DNA from: Bacteroidota bacterium | GTDB taxonomy: Bacteria; Bacteroidota; Bacteroidia; Cytophagales; Cytophagaceae | Reading direction: 5' to 3' | DNA: 64,000 nucleotides | NCBI GenBank assembly: GCA_023458555.1 | Contig: JAEWYS010000001.1 | Coordinates: 248,001-312,000 of the forward strand | Part shown: positions 1-8,889 of the stretch, in pieces | Numbering within the stretch: the stretch's first letter is position 1 | How the letters are laid out: the number at the start of each line of letters is the position of its first letter | Notes under the pieces: model-generated | The model's database searches: none | What the model was told of the DNA's origin: nothing | The model's input: the letters and a program-made list of their open reading frames with translations, nothing else | Position numbers and translations under genes: made by a program

Positions 1-798
1 GCCAAAGCTACCAATAAAAAGATCGTTATCGTAGATACAGCCGGTCGTCTGGCGGTTGATGAGTTGATGATGAATGAAATCGCTGAGCTAAAGAAAGCGC
101 TGAATCCTTCGGAGACTTTATTTGTGGTAGATGCGATGACAGGGCAGGATGCAGTCAACACAGCCAAAGTATTTAATGACCGGCTTGACTTTAATGGTGT
201 TGTTTTGACCAAGCTTGATGGCGATAGCCGCGGAGGTGCCGCTTTATCTATTCGCTCAGTTGTTGAAAAGCCGATTAAATACATCAGCACCGGAGAGAAG
301 ATGGAAGCAATCGATCTGTTTTATCCGGATCGAATGGCTCAGCGTATTCTGGGTATGGGAGATGTTATTTCCCTTGTTGAGCGTGCTCAGCAGGTTTTTG
401 ATGAGGAGGAAGCTCAGAAGCTGAATAAAAAAATCCGTAAGAACCAATTTGATTTCGAAGACTTTCTTAGTCAGCTTCAGCAGATCAAAAAAATGGGTAG
501 CCTCAAAGATCTTATCGGAATGTTGCCCGGGATGGGTAAAATGATGAAGGATGTAGAAATTGACGATAATGCCTTTAAGCCTATTGAAGCAATTATACGC
601 TCCATGACATTAGAAGAAAGAAGAAATCCGGAACTGATTAGCGGAAGCAGAAAGAAGAGAATTGCCGACGGTAGCGGAACAAGTATTCAGCAGGTCAATA
701 ATCTTTTGAAACAGTTTGAAGATATGAGAAAAATGATGAAGGCTGTTAATAAAATGTCTAAAAGAGGTATGCCTAATCTGAATATGCTAAAGCGTTAA
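1..798 (+). CDS. ffh: Signal recognition particle protein Ffh (5' truncated by window edge)
   Basis: This is the C-terminal part of the SRP54-type GTPase that binds signal sequences of nascent membrane proteins together with SRP RNA and docks on FtsY. The frame is open from base 1. The G3 motif DTAGR lies at in-window residues 12-16 and the G4 motif TKLDGDSRGG near residue 70. The methionine-rich M domain occupies roughly the last 130 residues and ends in clusters such as MRKMMKAVNKMSKRGM. About 265 residues are present; the missing N domain and Walker A lie left of the window. A strong hairpin terminator follows about 30 bp after the stop, so ffh appears to end its transcription unit. Confidence 0.97.
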   Translation, partial: AKATNKKIVIVDTAGRLAVDELMMNEIAELKKALNPSETLFVVDAMTGQDAVNTAKVFNDRLDFNGVVLTKLDGDSRGGAALSIRSVVEKPIKYISTGEKMEAIDLFYPDRMAQRILGMGDVISLVERAQQVFDEEEAQKLNKKIRKNQFDFEDFLSQLQQIKKMGSLKDLIGMLPGMGKMMKDVEIDDNAFKPIEAIIRSMTLEERRNPELISGSRKKRIADGSGTSIQQVNNLLKQFEDMRKMMKAVNKMSKRGMPNLNMLKR

Positions 799-829
799 GA
801 TTCGTAGAAATAAATTCTAAATACAAATA

Positions 830-857
830 AAAAAACCGTCGTTTGACGGTTTTTTTA
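830..857. terminator. Bidirectional intrinsic terminator between ffh and pdhB
   Basis: An A-tract, the stem AACCGTC / GACGGTT with loop GTTT, then a T-tract form a symmetric hairpin usable on both strands. It sits between the convergent ends of ffh and pdhB. Confidence 0.9.
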
Positions 858-890
858 TTTGTTGCTATATAAGAAGGGTTATGCCTCTTC

Positions 891-1868
891 TTATTTATAC
901 ATCACCGAATTAACTGCTTCAATAGTGCGCTTTACACTTGGCAATATTTCTTCTATAAGTGTAGGAGCATATGGAAGAGGGAGATCACGACTTGTAACAC
1001 GGCCGACTGGAGCATCCAGATAATCGAATGCATAACGTTGCACATGATAGGCAATTTCAGATGAAATACTGGCTAACGGCCACGCTTCTTCGACAATGAT
1101 GCAACGGTTCGTTTTCTTTACTGATTTCACAATTGCTTCATAATCGATCGGGCGAACTGAGCGCAAGTCAATTACCTCGCAGCTTATTCCTTCCTTTTCG
1201 AGTTCTTTTGCAGCTTCAAGAGCAATTTTGATGATCTTACCAAAGCTTACAATGGTAACGTCTGTTCCGGATCTCTTAACGTCAGCGACTCCAATAGGAA
1301 TAAGATATTCGCTTTCCGGTACTTCTCCCTTTTCTCCATACATTAATTCGGATTCCATAAAGATAACCGGATCATTGTCTCTTACGGAAGATTTAAGAAG
1401 ACCTTTTGCATCATAAGGAGTCGACGGAATGACCACTTTCAGCCCGGGGCAGTTCGCATACCAGTTTTCAAAGTTTTGCGAATGCTGAGAGCTTAACATC
1501 CCGGCGTTTCCTGTCGGACCTCTGAAAACGATAGGAACATTATATTGTCCGCCTGACATGCTCTTCATTTTGGCTGCACTGTTTATAACCTGGTCGATAG
1601 CTACCAATGAAAAGTTGAATGTCATGAACTCGATAATTGGACGCAGACCATTCATAGCAGCCCCTACACCAATACCGGCAAAGCCTAATTCCGCAATAGG
1701 GGTGTCTATAATTCGTTGAGGGCCGAATTCATCTAACATACCCTGGCTTACTTTATAAGCGCCGTTGTACTCAGCGACCTCTTCACCCATTAAGAAAACC
1801 GATTCGTCCCTTCTCATCTCCTCATTCATGGCTTCACGAAGTGCTTCTCTGAACTGTATTTCTCGCAT
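891..1868 (-). CDS. pdhB: Pyruvate dehydrogenase E1 component, beta subunit
   Basis: This is the beta subunit of the heterotetrameric thiamine-diphosphate E1 enzyme of the pyruvate dehydrogenase complex, which decarboxylates pyruvate and passes the acetyl group to lipoyl-E2. The 325-residue length is typical. Visible family motifs are the TPP-site region MGEEVAEYNGAYKVSQG near residue 28, the FRGPTGNAGMLSSQHSQ loop near residue 115, and a C-terminal transketolase domain containing VEEAWPLAS. The alpha subunit is not adjacent, so it is encoded elsewhere, which is common in this phylum. The start ATG lies about 35 bp downstream of a good TAnnTTTG promoter. A branched-chain 2-oxoacid dehydrogenase E1 beta is the main alternative, but the sequence reads closer to PdhB. 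Confidence 0.93.
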   Translation of the reverse strand: MREIQFREALREAMNEEMRRDESVFLMGEEVAEYNGAYKVSQGMLDEFGPQRIIDTPIAELGFAGIGVGAAMNGLRPIIEFMTFNFSLVAIDQVINSAAKMKSMSGGQYNVPIVFRGPTGNAGMLSSQHSQNFENWYANCPGLKVVIPSTPYDAKGLLKSSVRDNDPVIFMESELMYGEKGEVPESEYLIPIGVADVKRSGTDVTIVSFGKIIKIALEAAKELEKEGISCEVIDLRSVRPIDYEAIVKSVKKTNRCIIVEEAWPLASISSEIAYHVQRYAFDYLDAPVGRVTSRDLPLPYAPTLIEEILPSVKRTIEAVNSVMYK

Positions 1869-1902
1869 ATTTTAAAAACGTTAAAAACCGAATTAACTGC
1901 GA

Positions 1903-1933
1903 CAAAAATAGAGAATAACCACGCAATTAACAA
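1903..1933 (-). promoter_or_regulatory. Bacteroidota promoter of pdhB
   Basis: On the minus strand TTG (1933-1931) is followed after 20 bp by TATTTTTG (1910-1903). This matches the phylum's -33 TTG / -7 TAnnTTTG consensus. The leader to the pdhB ATG would be about 30 nt. Confidence 0.75.
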
Positions 1934-1961
1934 TGCTTTTGGGAAGGTTTTGTATTAAAAT

Positions 1962-1987
1962 AAAAAGGGGCTATTGCCCCTTTTTTA
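1962..1987 (-). terminator. Intrinsic terminator after the OmpA/TPR lipoprotein gene
   Basis: The stem GGGGC / GCCCC flanked by A- and T-tracts lies 19 bp beyond the stop codon at 2007. It separates this gene from pdhB, which is read in the same direction. Confidence 0.88.
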
Positions 1988-2006
1988 CCTATTGATCTTT
2001 TTATAA

Positions 2007-3797
2007 TTATTTAAGTGCAGATTTGAAACTGTCAGAATTCCAATAATTTCTGAATTCCAAATCTTTAAGTGCTTTGTCTGCAAGAGACTTTTCCAGCTCA
2101 ACTGCTTTCTTAAGCATGTTAACAGTTTTACCTTCATTTTTTTGTCTCGCGGCGGCAACAGCTGCTCCGTAATAAGATAACGCAGCTTTGGGATCTGCAT
2201 TAATTGCTGCATCAAATCCGTTTGCAGCAGCATTCAAGTCACCCTTAAGCGTGTTTGCTAGAGCAAGATCGTAAAGAACTATGCTGCTTTCAGAGGCTTT
2301 AGAAAGACTTTGAACTGCGTCATTGTATTTTCCGTCTCTGATTTGGAGAGCTCCCTGCATTGCATATAGTTTCTTTCTTGTTTCCGCATCAGGGTTAAGA
2401 GTAAGAGCTTTCTCGATAGCCAGTTTCGCTTCTGCTCTCATTGCCTTCATTGCATATGCAGCTGCCTGATTGGTAACAGGAATGGCTGTTTCCTGCTTTT
2501 TAGCAGCAATTTCAAACTGAGTAAGCGCTTTTGATACAAGAGTATTCTTTGTATTCGCATCCGGCTCTTTTTCAGCTCTCAGCAGATACAGAACCCCCAC
2601 GTTGTTATAGGCAATCCATGAATCATTTTTCTTGATAAGTGCTTCATAGATTTTCTCTTTTTCTTCACTTGACTCTGTTAATGTGGCGGAATAGGCAAGT
2701 TCTTCTGCATTAAGTGTATCTGCGTTTACGTTTCCGGCAATAATCCCTTTGGCAAGGAGAGCAATTTCAGCATCTGATTTCTTTGGCTTAACCATAAGAA
2801 TCTCGGTTTTTGCAACCCTTAGCTTGGGATATACTTCGTTTAGAAGTGTTTTGTAGAATGGAAGCTTTTGTAATTCTTTTTCTTTTTCTTCAAATGAACC
2901 GGCACCTCTTACGATTGACAGTACCTGAGCTTCATCACTGGATGACAGAATGTCAGTTGCATCAAACAGCTTTCTCAACGGTTCCCAGTCAAGAACAACT
3001 CCTTTCGTTACAAATTTGATAGAATCAGCCAGACCTTTATAGTCGTAACGCTTCATCGCTTTTTTGTAGAAGTCTTCAATAACCTTTGCACGTTCCTCTG
3101 CAAGTTTGCTGTTCACTCTTTCTGTTCCTTCAGGAGAGTGCTGGCCAATAATTGTTACGGTTCTGGTAACATTCTTTTTTGCGATGAAGGCATCGAGCTC
3201 TTTTCCGGAAGTATTTACTTCGCTGCTGCGAAGCTTGGCGCTTCCCTGATCAAAGAAGAAGTTTACGTTTACAGGGATAAGTTCTTCTTTGTTAACATAT
3301 CCGTGCTCGGCAAAAACAGGTTCAGCAATCTCTTTAACCAGCCTGGAAGTAGTAATAACACCTTGGGCAATCGGAAGAGCATCAGTTGATTTTGATTTGG
3401 TTTTTGCAAGATTGGAAGCAGTTCCAACGACCATAAGATCGCCATTGCCAATGGAAGCCTGATATTCAAAAGAGAATGTATGGCTTATTTTAGGCTGCTG
3501 GGTTTTTGCATCCGGAAAATCATTGGCGTTAAACTCTACAACTTCCAGCTCAAGCTTTTCGTCGCCGTACTGATAGTGGGGCTTAACGGAGTATATTTTG
3601 TTCTTCTTTAACATTTTTACCGGCAACAGTGCGGAAACTTCAAACCGGACGCTGTCACCATGAACTTCTAAAGGTGAGGGATTTACCGTCAACTCCTGGT
3701 CTTTAGCCATCTTTACCATTTTCTGCAGGGCACATCCCGAAAGAATGCTGAAAACAAGTAAAGACGATAAAAAGGTCGTATATCTCTTTAAGATCAT
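2007..3797 (-). CDS. OmpA-family lipoprotein with C-terminal TPR-like repeats
   Basis: I start this at the internal ATG (3797), because the following residues form a clean lipoprotein signal with lipobox LSGC; the upstream 15 residues look untranslated. The product is 596 residues. The first half holds beta-rich sequence. An OmpA-like peptidoglycan-binding segment follows (NFFFDQGSAKLR, then IIGQHSPEGTERVNSKLAEERA), giving the family's spacing of glycine/serine and arginine. The C-terminal third is alanine- and lysine-rich helical repeats resembling TPRs. It is probably anchored in the outer membrane and touches peptidoglycan. Similar OmpA/TPR proteins occur widely in Bacteroidota without a defined function. 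It is monocistronic and divergent from the PspC-domain gene. Confidence 0.8.
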   Translation of the reverse strand: MILKRYTTFLSSLLVFSILSGCALQKMVKMAKDQELTVNPSPLEVHGDSVRFEVSALLPVKMLKKNKIYSVKPHYQYGDEKLELEVVEFNANDFPDAKTQQPKISHTFSFEYQASIGNGDLMVVGTASNLAKTKSKSTDALPIAQGVITTSRLVKEIAEPVFAEHGYVNKEELIPVNVNFFFDQGSAKLRSSEVNTSGKELDAFIAKKNVTRTVTIIGQHSPEGTERVNSKLAEERAKVIEDFYKKAMKRYDYKGLADSIKFVTKGVVLDWEPLRKLFDATDILSSSDEAQVLSIVRGAGSFEEKEKELQKLPFYKTLLNEVYPKLRVAKTEILMVKPKKSDAEIALLAKGIIAGNVNADTLNAEELAYSATLTESSEEKEKIYEALIKKNDSWIAYNNVGVLYLLRAEKEPDANTKNTLVSKALTQFEIAAKKQETAIPVTNQAAAYAMKAMRAEAKLAIEKALTLNPDAETRKKLYAMQGALQIRDGKYNDAVQSLSKASESSIVLYDLALANTLKGDLNAAANGFDAAINADPKAALSYYGAAVAAARQKNEGKTVNMLKKAVELEKSLADKALKDLEFRNYWNSDSFKSALK

Positions 3798-3933
3798 AGG
3801 TTTAAAAATTTTATTACTTGGTGCTAAATTATCTTTATCCATTCAATATTACAATAAATGAAACAATAAATTTTAACTGATAACGATATAATAATTGCAG
3901 ATAAATGACTATATTTGGTTAGCTTGCTTAACT

Positions 3934-4152
3934 ATGAAGAAGATACAGACTTTTTTTGAGGAAAGAGCATTTGGTGTTTGTGCTTTTCTGGGCGAAAAAC
4001 TCGGAGTAGCTACTTCGGCAATCCGGCTTTTTTTTCTCTATGCATCTTTTCTGACTTTTGGAAGTCCGTTGATTGTGTATCTCGTATTAGCTTTTCTTTT
4101 AAATATTCATAAATATTTACGAAGAAAACGAAGCACTGTCTGGGATTTCTAG
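3934..4152 (+). CDS. PspC-domain membrane protein
   Basis: This is a 72-residue protein from the ATG at 3934. The layout is typical of PspC domains: a short amphipathic start (KKIQTFFEERAFGVCAFLGEKLG), then a hydrophobic segment that could span the membrane once or as a re-entrant helix, then a basic end with KYLRRKR. PspC domains take part in phage-shock-type envelope stress responses. No other psp gene is nearby. The last 36 bp overlap the 3' end of the convergent glycosyltransferase gene, so the two transcripts are complementary at their ends. Confidence 0.75.
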   Translation: MKKIQTFFEERAFGVCAFLGEKLGVATSAIRLFFLYASFLTFGSPLIVYLVLAFLLNIHKYLRRKRSTVWDF

Positions 4153-5157
4153 ATCATTATAACGCTGTTTTTTCTTTACAAAAAAATCATAAACTATCGA
4201 TTTCGGGTATACGCCCGGAAGATTTTTCAGAGGCTTATGACGGGTATTTCTTCGTTTGCGGAGAACCTGTCTCAATGAAATATAGCAATACAAGTGTGCC
4301 CGTATAATTGCCATGCAATGGTTAGGTTTTCCCTCTAACAGAAATTTTATTCCCGCCATTCCGTCAAGCACCAGCCGGAAGAATACTGTGGCAAATAATT
4401 CTTTTGTGTGAAGATTCTTTATGAGCACCCAAAGGCTGTTTCTGAAATTGAGATAGGTCTTTTTTGAATTTACCTTGGAGAGCGTACCGCCGCCTATATG
4501 GTATACTGTACTGTGTGGCGTATAATAGATTTTGTAACCCCGGTTTATCAGACGCCAGCAAAGATCGATCTCTTCCATATGTGCAAAGAAGCTGCTATCC
4601 AGGCCGCCACATTCCTTATATAATCTGGCTCTGATAAGCATGCAGGCGCCTGAAGCCCAGAATATTTCATCTGCTTTTTCATACTGGTGAAGATCCTCCT
4701 CAATGGAAGTGAAGATCCGTCCTTTACAGAATGGGTAACCAAAGCGGTCTATAAAGCCGCCTGCTGCTCCGGCATATTCGAAGTGGCTTTTATTGTTGTA
4801 GTCTTTGATTTTGGGTTGACAGCAAGCTATGACCGGATCCGACTCCAATAATTCAATCATTGGAGTCAGCCAGTTTGGAGTAACTTCTACGTCTGAATTT
4901 AATAATACAAAGTAGTCCTCTTCAAGGGTTGACAGAGCTTTGTTATACCCTTCGGCAAAACCGCAGTTTGTATCATTCCGAAGGATTTTGATTTCAGGAT
5001 AGGATGCTGATAAAAATTCAACCGAGTTGTCAGTAGAACAGTTGTCTGCCACGTAGATAGCTGCGTGGGGAGTATTGTTTAATACAGCTGGCAGAAATTT
5101 TTCCAGCAGATGTTTGCCATTCCAGTTTAGTATTACAATGGCTACAGTATACTCCAT
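4117..5157 (-). CDS. Family 2 glycosyltransferase
   Basis: This is a GT-A fold transferase of 346 residues, starting at the ATG at 5157 rather than six codons earlier. The N-terminal nucleotide-sugar site is visible as VILNWNG and DNCSTDNS. The metal-binding acidic motif is NSDVEV near residue 95, and the acceptor/catalytic region contains WASGACMLIR and the ED-type MEEIDLCWR. This pattern is typical of rhamnosyl- or related transferases of surface polysaccharides. No membrane span is evident. It follows ybaB by one base, so it is translated from the same leftward mRNA. Donor and acceptor cannot be told from sequence. Confidence 0.88.
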   Translation of the reverse strand: MEYTVAIVILNWNGKHLLEKFLPAVLNNTPHAAIYVADNCSTDNSVEFLSASYPEIKILRNDTNCGFAEGYNKALSTLEEDYFVLLNSDVEVTPNWLTPMIELLESDPVIACCQPKIKDYNNKSHFEYAGAAGGFIDRFGYPFCKGRIFTSIEEDLHQYEKADEIFWASGACMLIRARLYKECGGLDSSFFAHMEEIDLCWRLINRGYKIYYTPHSTVYHIGGGTLSKVNSKKTYLNFRNSLWVLIKNLHTKELFATVFFRLVLDGMAGIKFLLEGKPNHCMAIIRAHLYCYISLRQVLRKRRNTRHKPLKNLPGVYPKSIVYDFFVKKKQRYNDLEIPDSASFSS

Positions 5158-5158
5158 A

Positions 5159-5491
5159 TCAGAATAAGTTTCCAAGATCGAGTCCCGGAATATTTGGGAG
5201 CATGCCTTCCGTGCTTTTTTTCAGCTCTTCTTTTATTTTATCCTCAATATCAAGCATAGCTTTGTTGATGGCAGCGACCGTGAGATCCTCGATTGTCTGT
5301 TTGTCTTCTGCTTTTATAATATCCTGATCAATCTCCAGCTTAATCACTTGTCTGTGGCCATTTACAGTAACTTTTACCATACCGGCGCCTGATTCGGACG
5401 TGACAGTAATATTCACCAGATTCTCTTTCGCTTTCTGCATCTTTGCCTGGACTTCTTTTACTTTTCCAAGCATATTCATCATGTCAAACAT
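5159..5491 (-). CDS. YbaB/EbfC family nucleoid-associated protein
   Basis: The 110-residue product has the YbaB layout: an N-terminal helix (MLGKVKEVQAKMQKAKENL), a central beta sheet with SGAGMVKVTVNGHRQVIKLEID, then a helix beginning EDKQTIEDLTVAAINKA. Members form dimers and bind DNA without strong sequence preference. In many bacteria ybaB sits beside dnaX and recR; here it lies between a T9SS cargo gene and a glycosyltransferase. It ends in a glycine/leucine/phenylalanine tail as many homologues do. Confidence 0.93.
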   Translation of the reverse strand: MFDMMNMLGKVKEVQAKMQKAKENLVNITVTSESGAGMVKVTVNGHRQVIKLEIDQDIIKAEDKQTIEDLTVAAINKAMLDIEDKIKEELKKSTEGMLPNIPGLDLGNLF

Positions 5492-5522
5492 TTATATTTG
5501 TTGTAGTTAATTATTACTAATT

Positions 5523-7394
5523 TTATCGTACAAGAGTGATTGCCCCACTTTTTTTCTGAGTGTTTCCCTGAAAATCTGTAGCCTCAATGACATATGTATA
5601 TACGCCGGAAGGTACATCATCCGTAAACTTTTTTCCGTTCCAGCTTTTATTGAGTGCATCAGAATGAAAAATTGCTTCTCCCCAGTTGTTATAAATAGTC
5701 ATTGAAAAGCTTCTTACATACTTTCCTTTAACTCTGAAAAGATCGTTCTGTCCATCGCCGTTAGGAGTGAAGGCAGTAGGAATAAGGAGGAGCATTTCTT
5801 CCCTTGCTTCTGTAGTATTTGAATAGGAGATGAAACCTGACGGACTTTCCAATATGATCCGGTAATAAAAGACTCCGCCATCATCGGATACCGGATCTGT
5901 ATAGGAAGATAAATGAGTAACGTCATATTGCGCCAGTACATTCATATGCTCATCGTATTTGACCAGCGTATACCCGGAGATGGTTTGCGAACCTGAATAT
6001 GCATTCCAGTTGAGGATATAGGAATTGCCCTCTTTCTTCAGGCTGAGTATTACCGGGCAGGTGCTTTGGCTTACCGATGAATTATTATCGCACTGGTCTA
6101 TATAATCAAGGCGGAAACAAAGATCTTTTTCCAGACTAAGATTTTCAATAGTATATCTTGAAGCAGTTGTTTGGGCAATCTGATCCCATGTAGCGTTCTG
6201 GTTAAGATACAGATGCTGCTTTTTGAAAGGGACATCCGGAAGTGTCCAGGTCAGCACAACGGCATCCTGATTAAAACTGCTGTTCAGATTGGTAATTGCA
6301 TCCGGAGTCTGGATATCTTTACCAATGACACAGTATTCGGCAACGGTTGACTTCGCTGTGCCTTTTATGCCTTCGACTCTGAAACAATATTGTATTCCAC
6401 ATTCAATAAGATCGTCATTAATGTCTAAATTATTATTGAGATCCGGATTGATAGCTGAATTGAATAATACATTATTTTTGTAGGTGTTTATTCTGTCAAA
6501 AGAGCTGAGGTTGGATCTCCGGATACGAACCTGAACGGCTTTGTTCAGATTTTCTATCATTACCAGCAACGTATTTAAGGGATCTGATGAAGATTTATTC
6601 CCACAATCATCATATGTTTCCAGCATATAGGTGTAAAAATAGGTATCAGTATCCCGGTTCAGCTCAATTGTGTGATTTCCTGACTGATATCTGATGCTGT
6701 CTATAATTGCATATAGGCCGCTCTGTCTGCTTTCCAGTAGCCGGTATTTGAATCTCGAATCGGTAGCAAAGGAAATACTTACTTTGCCCGGTTCAGTCTG
6801 GATGCCGGAAATAAGGGGCTTACTAAGTGCATCGAAAGGTTTTATCGCAGAAGACGATGAAGCTCCGCAATTGCCAGGATTGTAATTGCCTTTTACAATA
6901 AGTGTTTTATCTGTTGTGTTGGTATACGTATGTGTATACACATCACCGGCAGGTACGGTAACCGAAGGACTTCCGTCACCCGGAGTAATAGTATATTCTT
7001 CATATTGTCCTGCCACGGTATGAACTTCGATTTTTCTGCCTTCGCATAATTTGAGCGTGTATTGCGGGGCTGGAGAGGGGAGTACTTCTATATAGTCCGT
7101 TCTTTCAAGTGGTGTTGCTCCTGCCACACTACCTGTTCCGGCGTACTGTAGAACGTTGTAAAAGCCTGGTATATTAAGATTAGTAGAAACCGAAGTGCCA
7201 AAGAGTTCTTGTCTGAATCCATCCTTTCCGGTTACAATAAACAGGGAAACATTGCCACTGGAACAATTATTTAGCTCTAATTCAAAAGGAGCACAACCTC
7301 TTGTCATTGCAGCGGTAAAGCATGGGGTAACCTGTGCAGACAATTGAAGAATGCTCGTTGTCAGGACAAAGACGAAAAGTAATATCGTTTTCAA
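5523..7394 (-). CDS. Secreted T9SS type B cargo protein, fibronectin III-like repeats
   Basis: The 623-residue product has a Sec signal peptide (about residues 1-20, ending LSAQ). The body shows repeated beta-sandwich stretches with fibronectin III or PKD character, such as VVLTWTLPD and YILNWNAYSG. The last 90 residues are a gliding-motility-associated C-terminal domain with PTAFTPNGDGQNDLF and YNNWGEAIF, which marks type IX export of the B class. It is probably cell-surface attached or released. The start is 3 bp from the hisS stop, so it is cotranscribed with hisS. Function beyond being a surface protein is not recognisable. Confidence 0.85.
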   Translation of the reverse strand: MKTILLFVFVLTTSILQLSAQVTPCFTAAMTRGCAPFELELNNCSSGNVSLFIVTGKDGFRQELFGTSVSTNLNIPGFYNVLQYAGTGSVAGATPLERTDYIEVLPSPAPQYTLKLCEGRKIEVHTVAGQYEEYTITPGDGSPSVTVPAGDVYTHTYTNTTDKTLIVKGNYNPGNCGASSSSAIKPFDALSKPLISGIQTEPGKVSISFATDSRFKYRLLESRQSGLYAIIDSIRYQSGNHTIELNRDTDTYFYTYMLETYDDCGNKSSSDPLNTLLVMIENLNKAVQVRIRRSNLSSFDRINTYKNNVLFNSAINPDLNNNLDINDDLIECGIQYCFRVEGIKGTAKSTVAEYCVIGKDIQTPDAITNLNSSFNQDAVVLTWTLPDVPFKKQHLYLNQNATWDQIAQTTASRYTIENLSLEKDLCFRLDYIDQCDNNSSVSQSTCPVILSLKKEGNSYILNWNAYSGSQTISGYTLVKYDEHMNVLAQYDVTHLSSYTDPVSDDGGVFYYRIILESPSGFISYSNTTEAREEMLLLIPTAFTPNGDGQNDLFRVKGKYVRSFSMTIYNNWGEAIFHSDALNKSWNGKKFTDDVPSGVYTYVIEATDFQGNTQKKSGAITLVR

Positions 7395-7396
7395 AG

Positions 7397-8761
7397 CTAG
7401 TTTATTAGTTGAGTTAATTCATCAATACGTACCTGCTGTTGTTCTCCGCTTATCATGTTTTTGAGACTTAACTGTCCGGTTTTAATTTCGTTTTCACCAA
7501 TGATAATAACGTAGGGAATGTTTTTGCTATTGGCGTAGGCAAGTTGTTTCTTCATTTTGGAGATCTCCGGATAAACTTCACTATTAATACCTTTGGAACG
7601 AAGCTTGGTAATCAGCGGAAGACAGAAATTGAAGGCTTCTTCATCAAAATGGCAAAGCAGTACTCTGGAAGTTTGCACTGTGCTTGAAGGGAACAGATTA
7701 AGGGCTTCCATTACATCGAATATGCGGTCTACTCCAAATGATATTCCTACTCCGCTCATATCCGGCAAACCGAATACTCCTGTCAGGTTATCATAACGTC
7801 CGCCGCCGGCTATACTGCCGATAGTTACTTCGGTCGCTTTGACTTCAAAGATAGCACCGGTATAGTAAGATAATCCTCTTGCCAGAGTTATGTCAATTTC
7901 TACCTTCAAGTCGTTAATATACAAAGATTGAGCAATACTTACTATCTTTTCCAGTTCTTTTACACCGGCAATACCAATAACTGAATTGTTGAGATATTGA
8001 TGTAAAAAAGAAATTTTTTGCTGGTTAGTACCCTGAAAACCAAATATCGGATCTATCCTTGTCAGGGACTCTTCCGAAAATCCTTTGGTTTTAAGTTCTT
8101 CAATTACCTTTTCTTTTCCGATTTTATCCAGTTTGTCGATAGCGACACAAAGATCGGCTTCCCTGCCTTTACAGTCCGCAACTTCAGCGATACCGGATAA
8201 AATCTTTCGGTTGTTGATTTTAATTATAAATCCTTTAATTCCGAGTTTTTCAAATGCCTCGTTAATCATGGCTATTATTTCAGCTTCACATAGCAATGAT
8301 TCCGTACCAATAACATCGGCATCGCATTGGTAAAATTCCCGATAGCGCCCTTTCTGAGGTTTGTCAGCCCGCCATACCGGCTGGATCTGATACCGCTTGA
8401 AAGGGAAATGCAACTCATGACGATTCATGACAACATAGCGGGCAAAAGGTACTGTGAGGTCATAACGCAGCGCCTTTTCCGATATCTCAGGTGTAATGGA
8501 CTTTGAATTCTGCATATTTTCAGGAGCAACTTTTTGCAGAAAATCACCGGAGTTAAGAATCTTAAAAATCAGCTGATCGCCTTCGTCACCATATTTACCG
8601 GTCAAAACAGAAAGATTTTCCATTGCTGGTGTTTCCAATGGAAGAAATCCAAACTTTCGGTAAACTGATTCAATGGCACTAAGAATAAATTTTCTTTTGG
8701 CCATGATCGAAGGACCGAAGTCTCTGGTTCCTTTAGGTAAAGAAGGTTTTTCGATATGCAT
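7397..8761 (-). CDS. hisS: Histidine--tRNA ligase
   Basis: This is a class II synthetase charging tRNA-His. The ATG at 8761 gives 454 residues and places the family N-terminus KPSLPKGTRDFGP correctly. Motif 2 is seen as YQIQPVWRADKPQKGRYREF, the histidine loops as LARGLSYYTGAIFEV and GGGRYDNLTG, and motif 3 as GVGISFGVDRI. The C-terminal anticodon-binding domain starts near VLLCHFDEE. It is the first gene of a leftward operon with the T9SS protein, ybaB and the glycosyltransferase, behind a TATTTTTG promoter. Confidence 0.97.
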   Translation of the reverse strand: MHIEKPSLPKGTRDFGPSIMAKRKFILSAIESVYRKFGFLPLETPAMENLSVLTGKYGDEGDQLIFKILNSGDFLQKVAPENMQNSKSITPEISEKALRYDLTVPFARYVVMNRHELHFPFKRYQIQPVWRADKPQKGRYREFYQCDADVIGTESLLCEAEIIAMINEAFEKLGIKGFIIKINNRKILSGIAEVADCKGREADLCVAIDKLDKIGKEKVIEELKTKGFSEESLTRIDPIFGFQGTNQQKISFLHQYLNNSVIGIAGVKELEKIVSIAQSLYINDLKVEIDITLARGLSYYTGAIFEVKATEVTIGSIAGGGRYDNLTGVFGLPDMSGVGISFGVDRIFDVMEALNLFPSSTVQTSRVLLCHFDEEAFNFCLPLITKLRSKGINSEVYPEISKMKKQLAYANSKNIPYVIIIGENEIKTGQLSLKNMISGEQQQVRIDELTQLIN

Positions 8762-8776
8762 TATTCGTTTTTGCGG

Positions 8777-8784
8777 CAAAAATA
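8777..8784 (-). promoter_or_regulatory. Probable -7 element of the hisS operon
   Basis: TATTTTTG on the minus strand matches TAnnTTTG and lies about 15 bp before the hisS ATG, implying a very short leader. No clean TTG is seen at the expected -33 distance. Confidence 0.5.
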
Positions 8785-8828
8785 GGAAAAACAGAAAGTT
8801 TTCAGAAACTTAATCCGGCTAAAAAAAC

Positions 8829-8857
8829 AAAAAGCTCTGGCACAAGCAGAGCTTTTT
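8829..8857 (-). terminator. Intrinsic terminator of the glnK-amt operon
   Basis: The stem AAAAAGCTCTG / CAGAGCTTTTT with loop GCACAAG and flanking A/T-tracts lies about 30 bp after the amt stop. It insulates the operon from hisS. Confidence 0.9.
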
Positions 8858-8889
8858 GTTTTCATGATAATTGAGAAATGAAGATACGC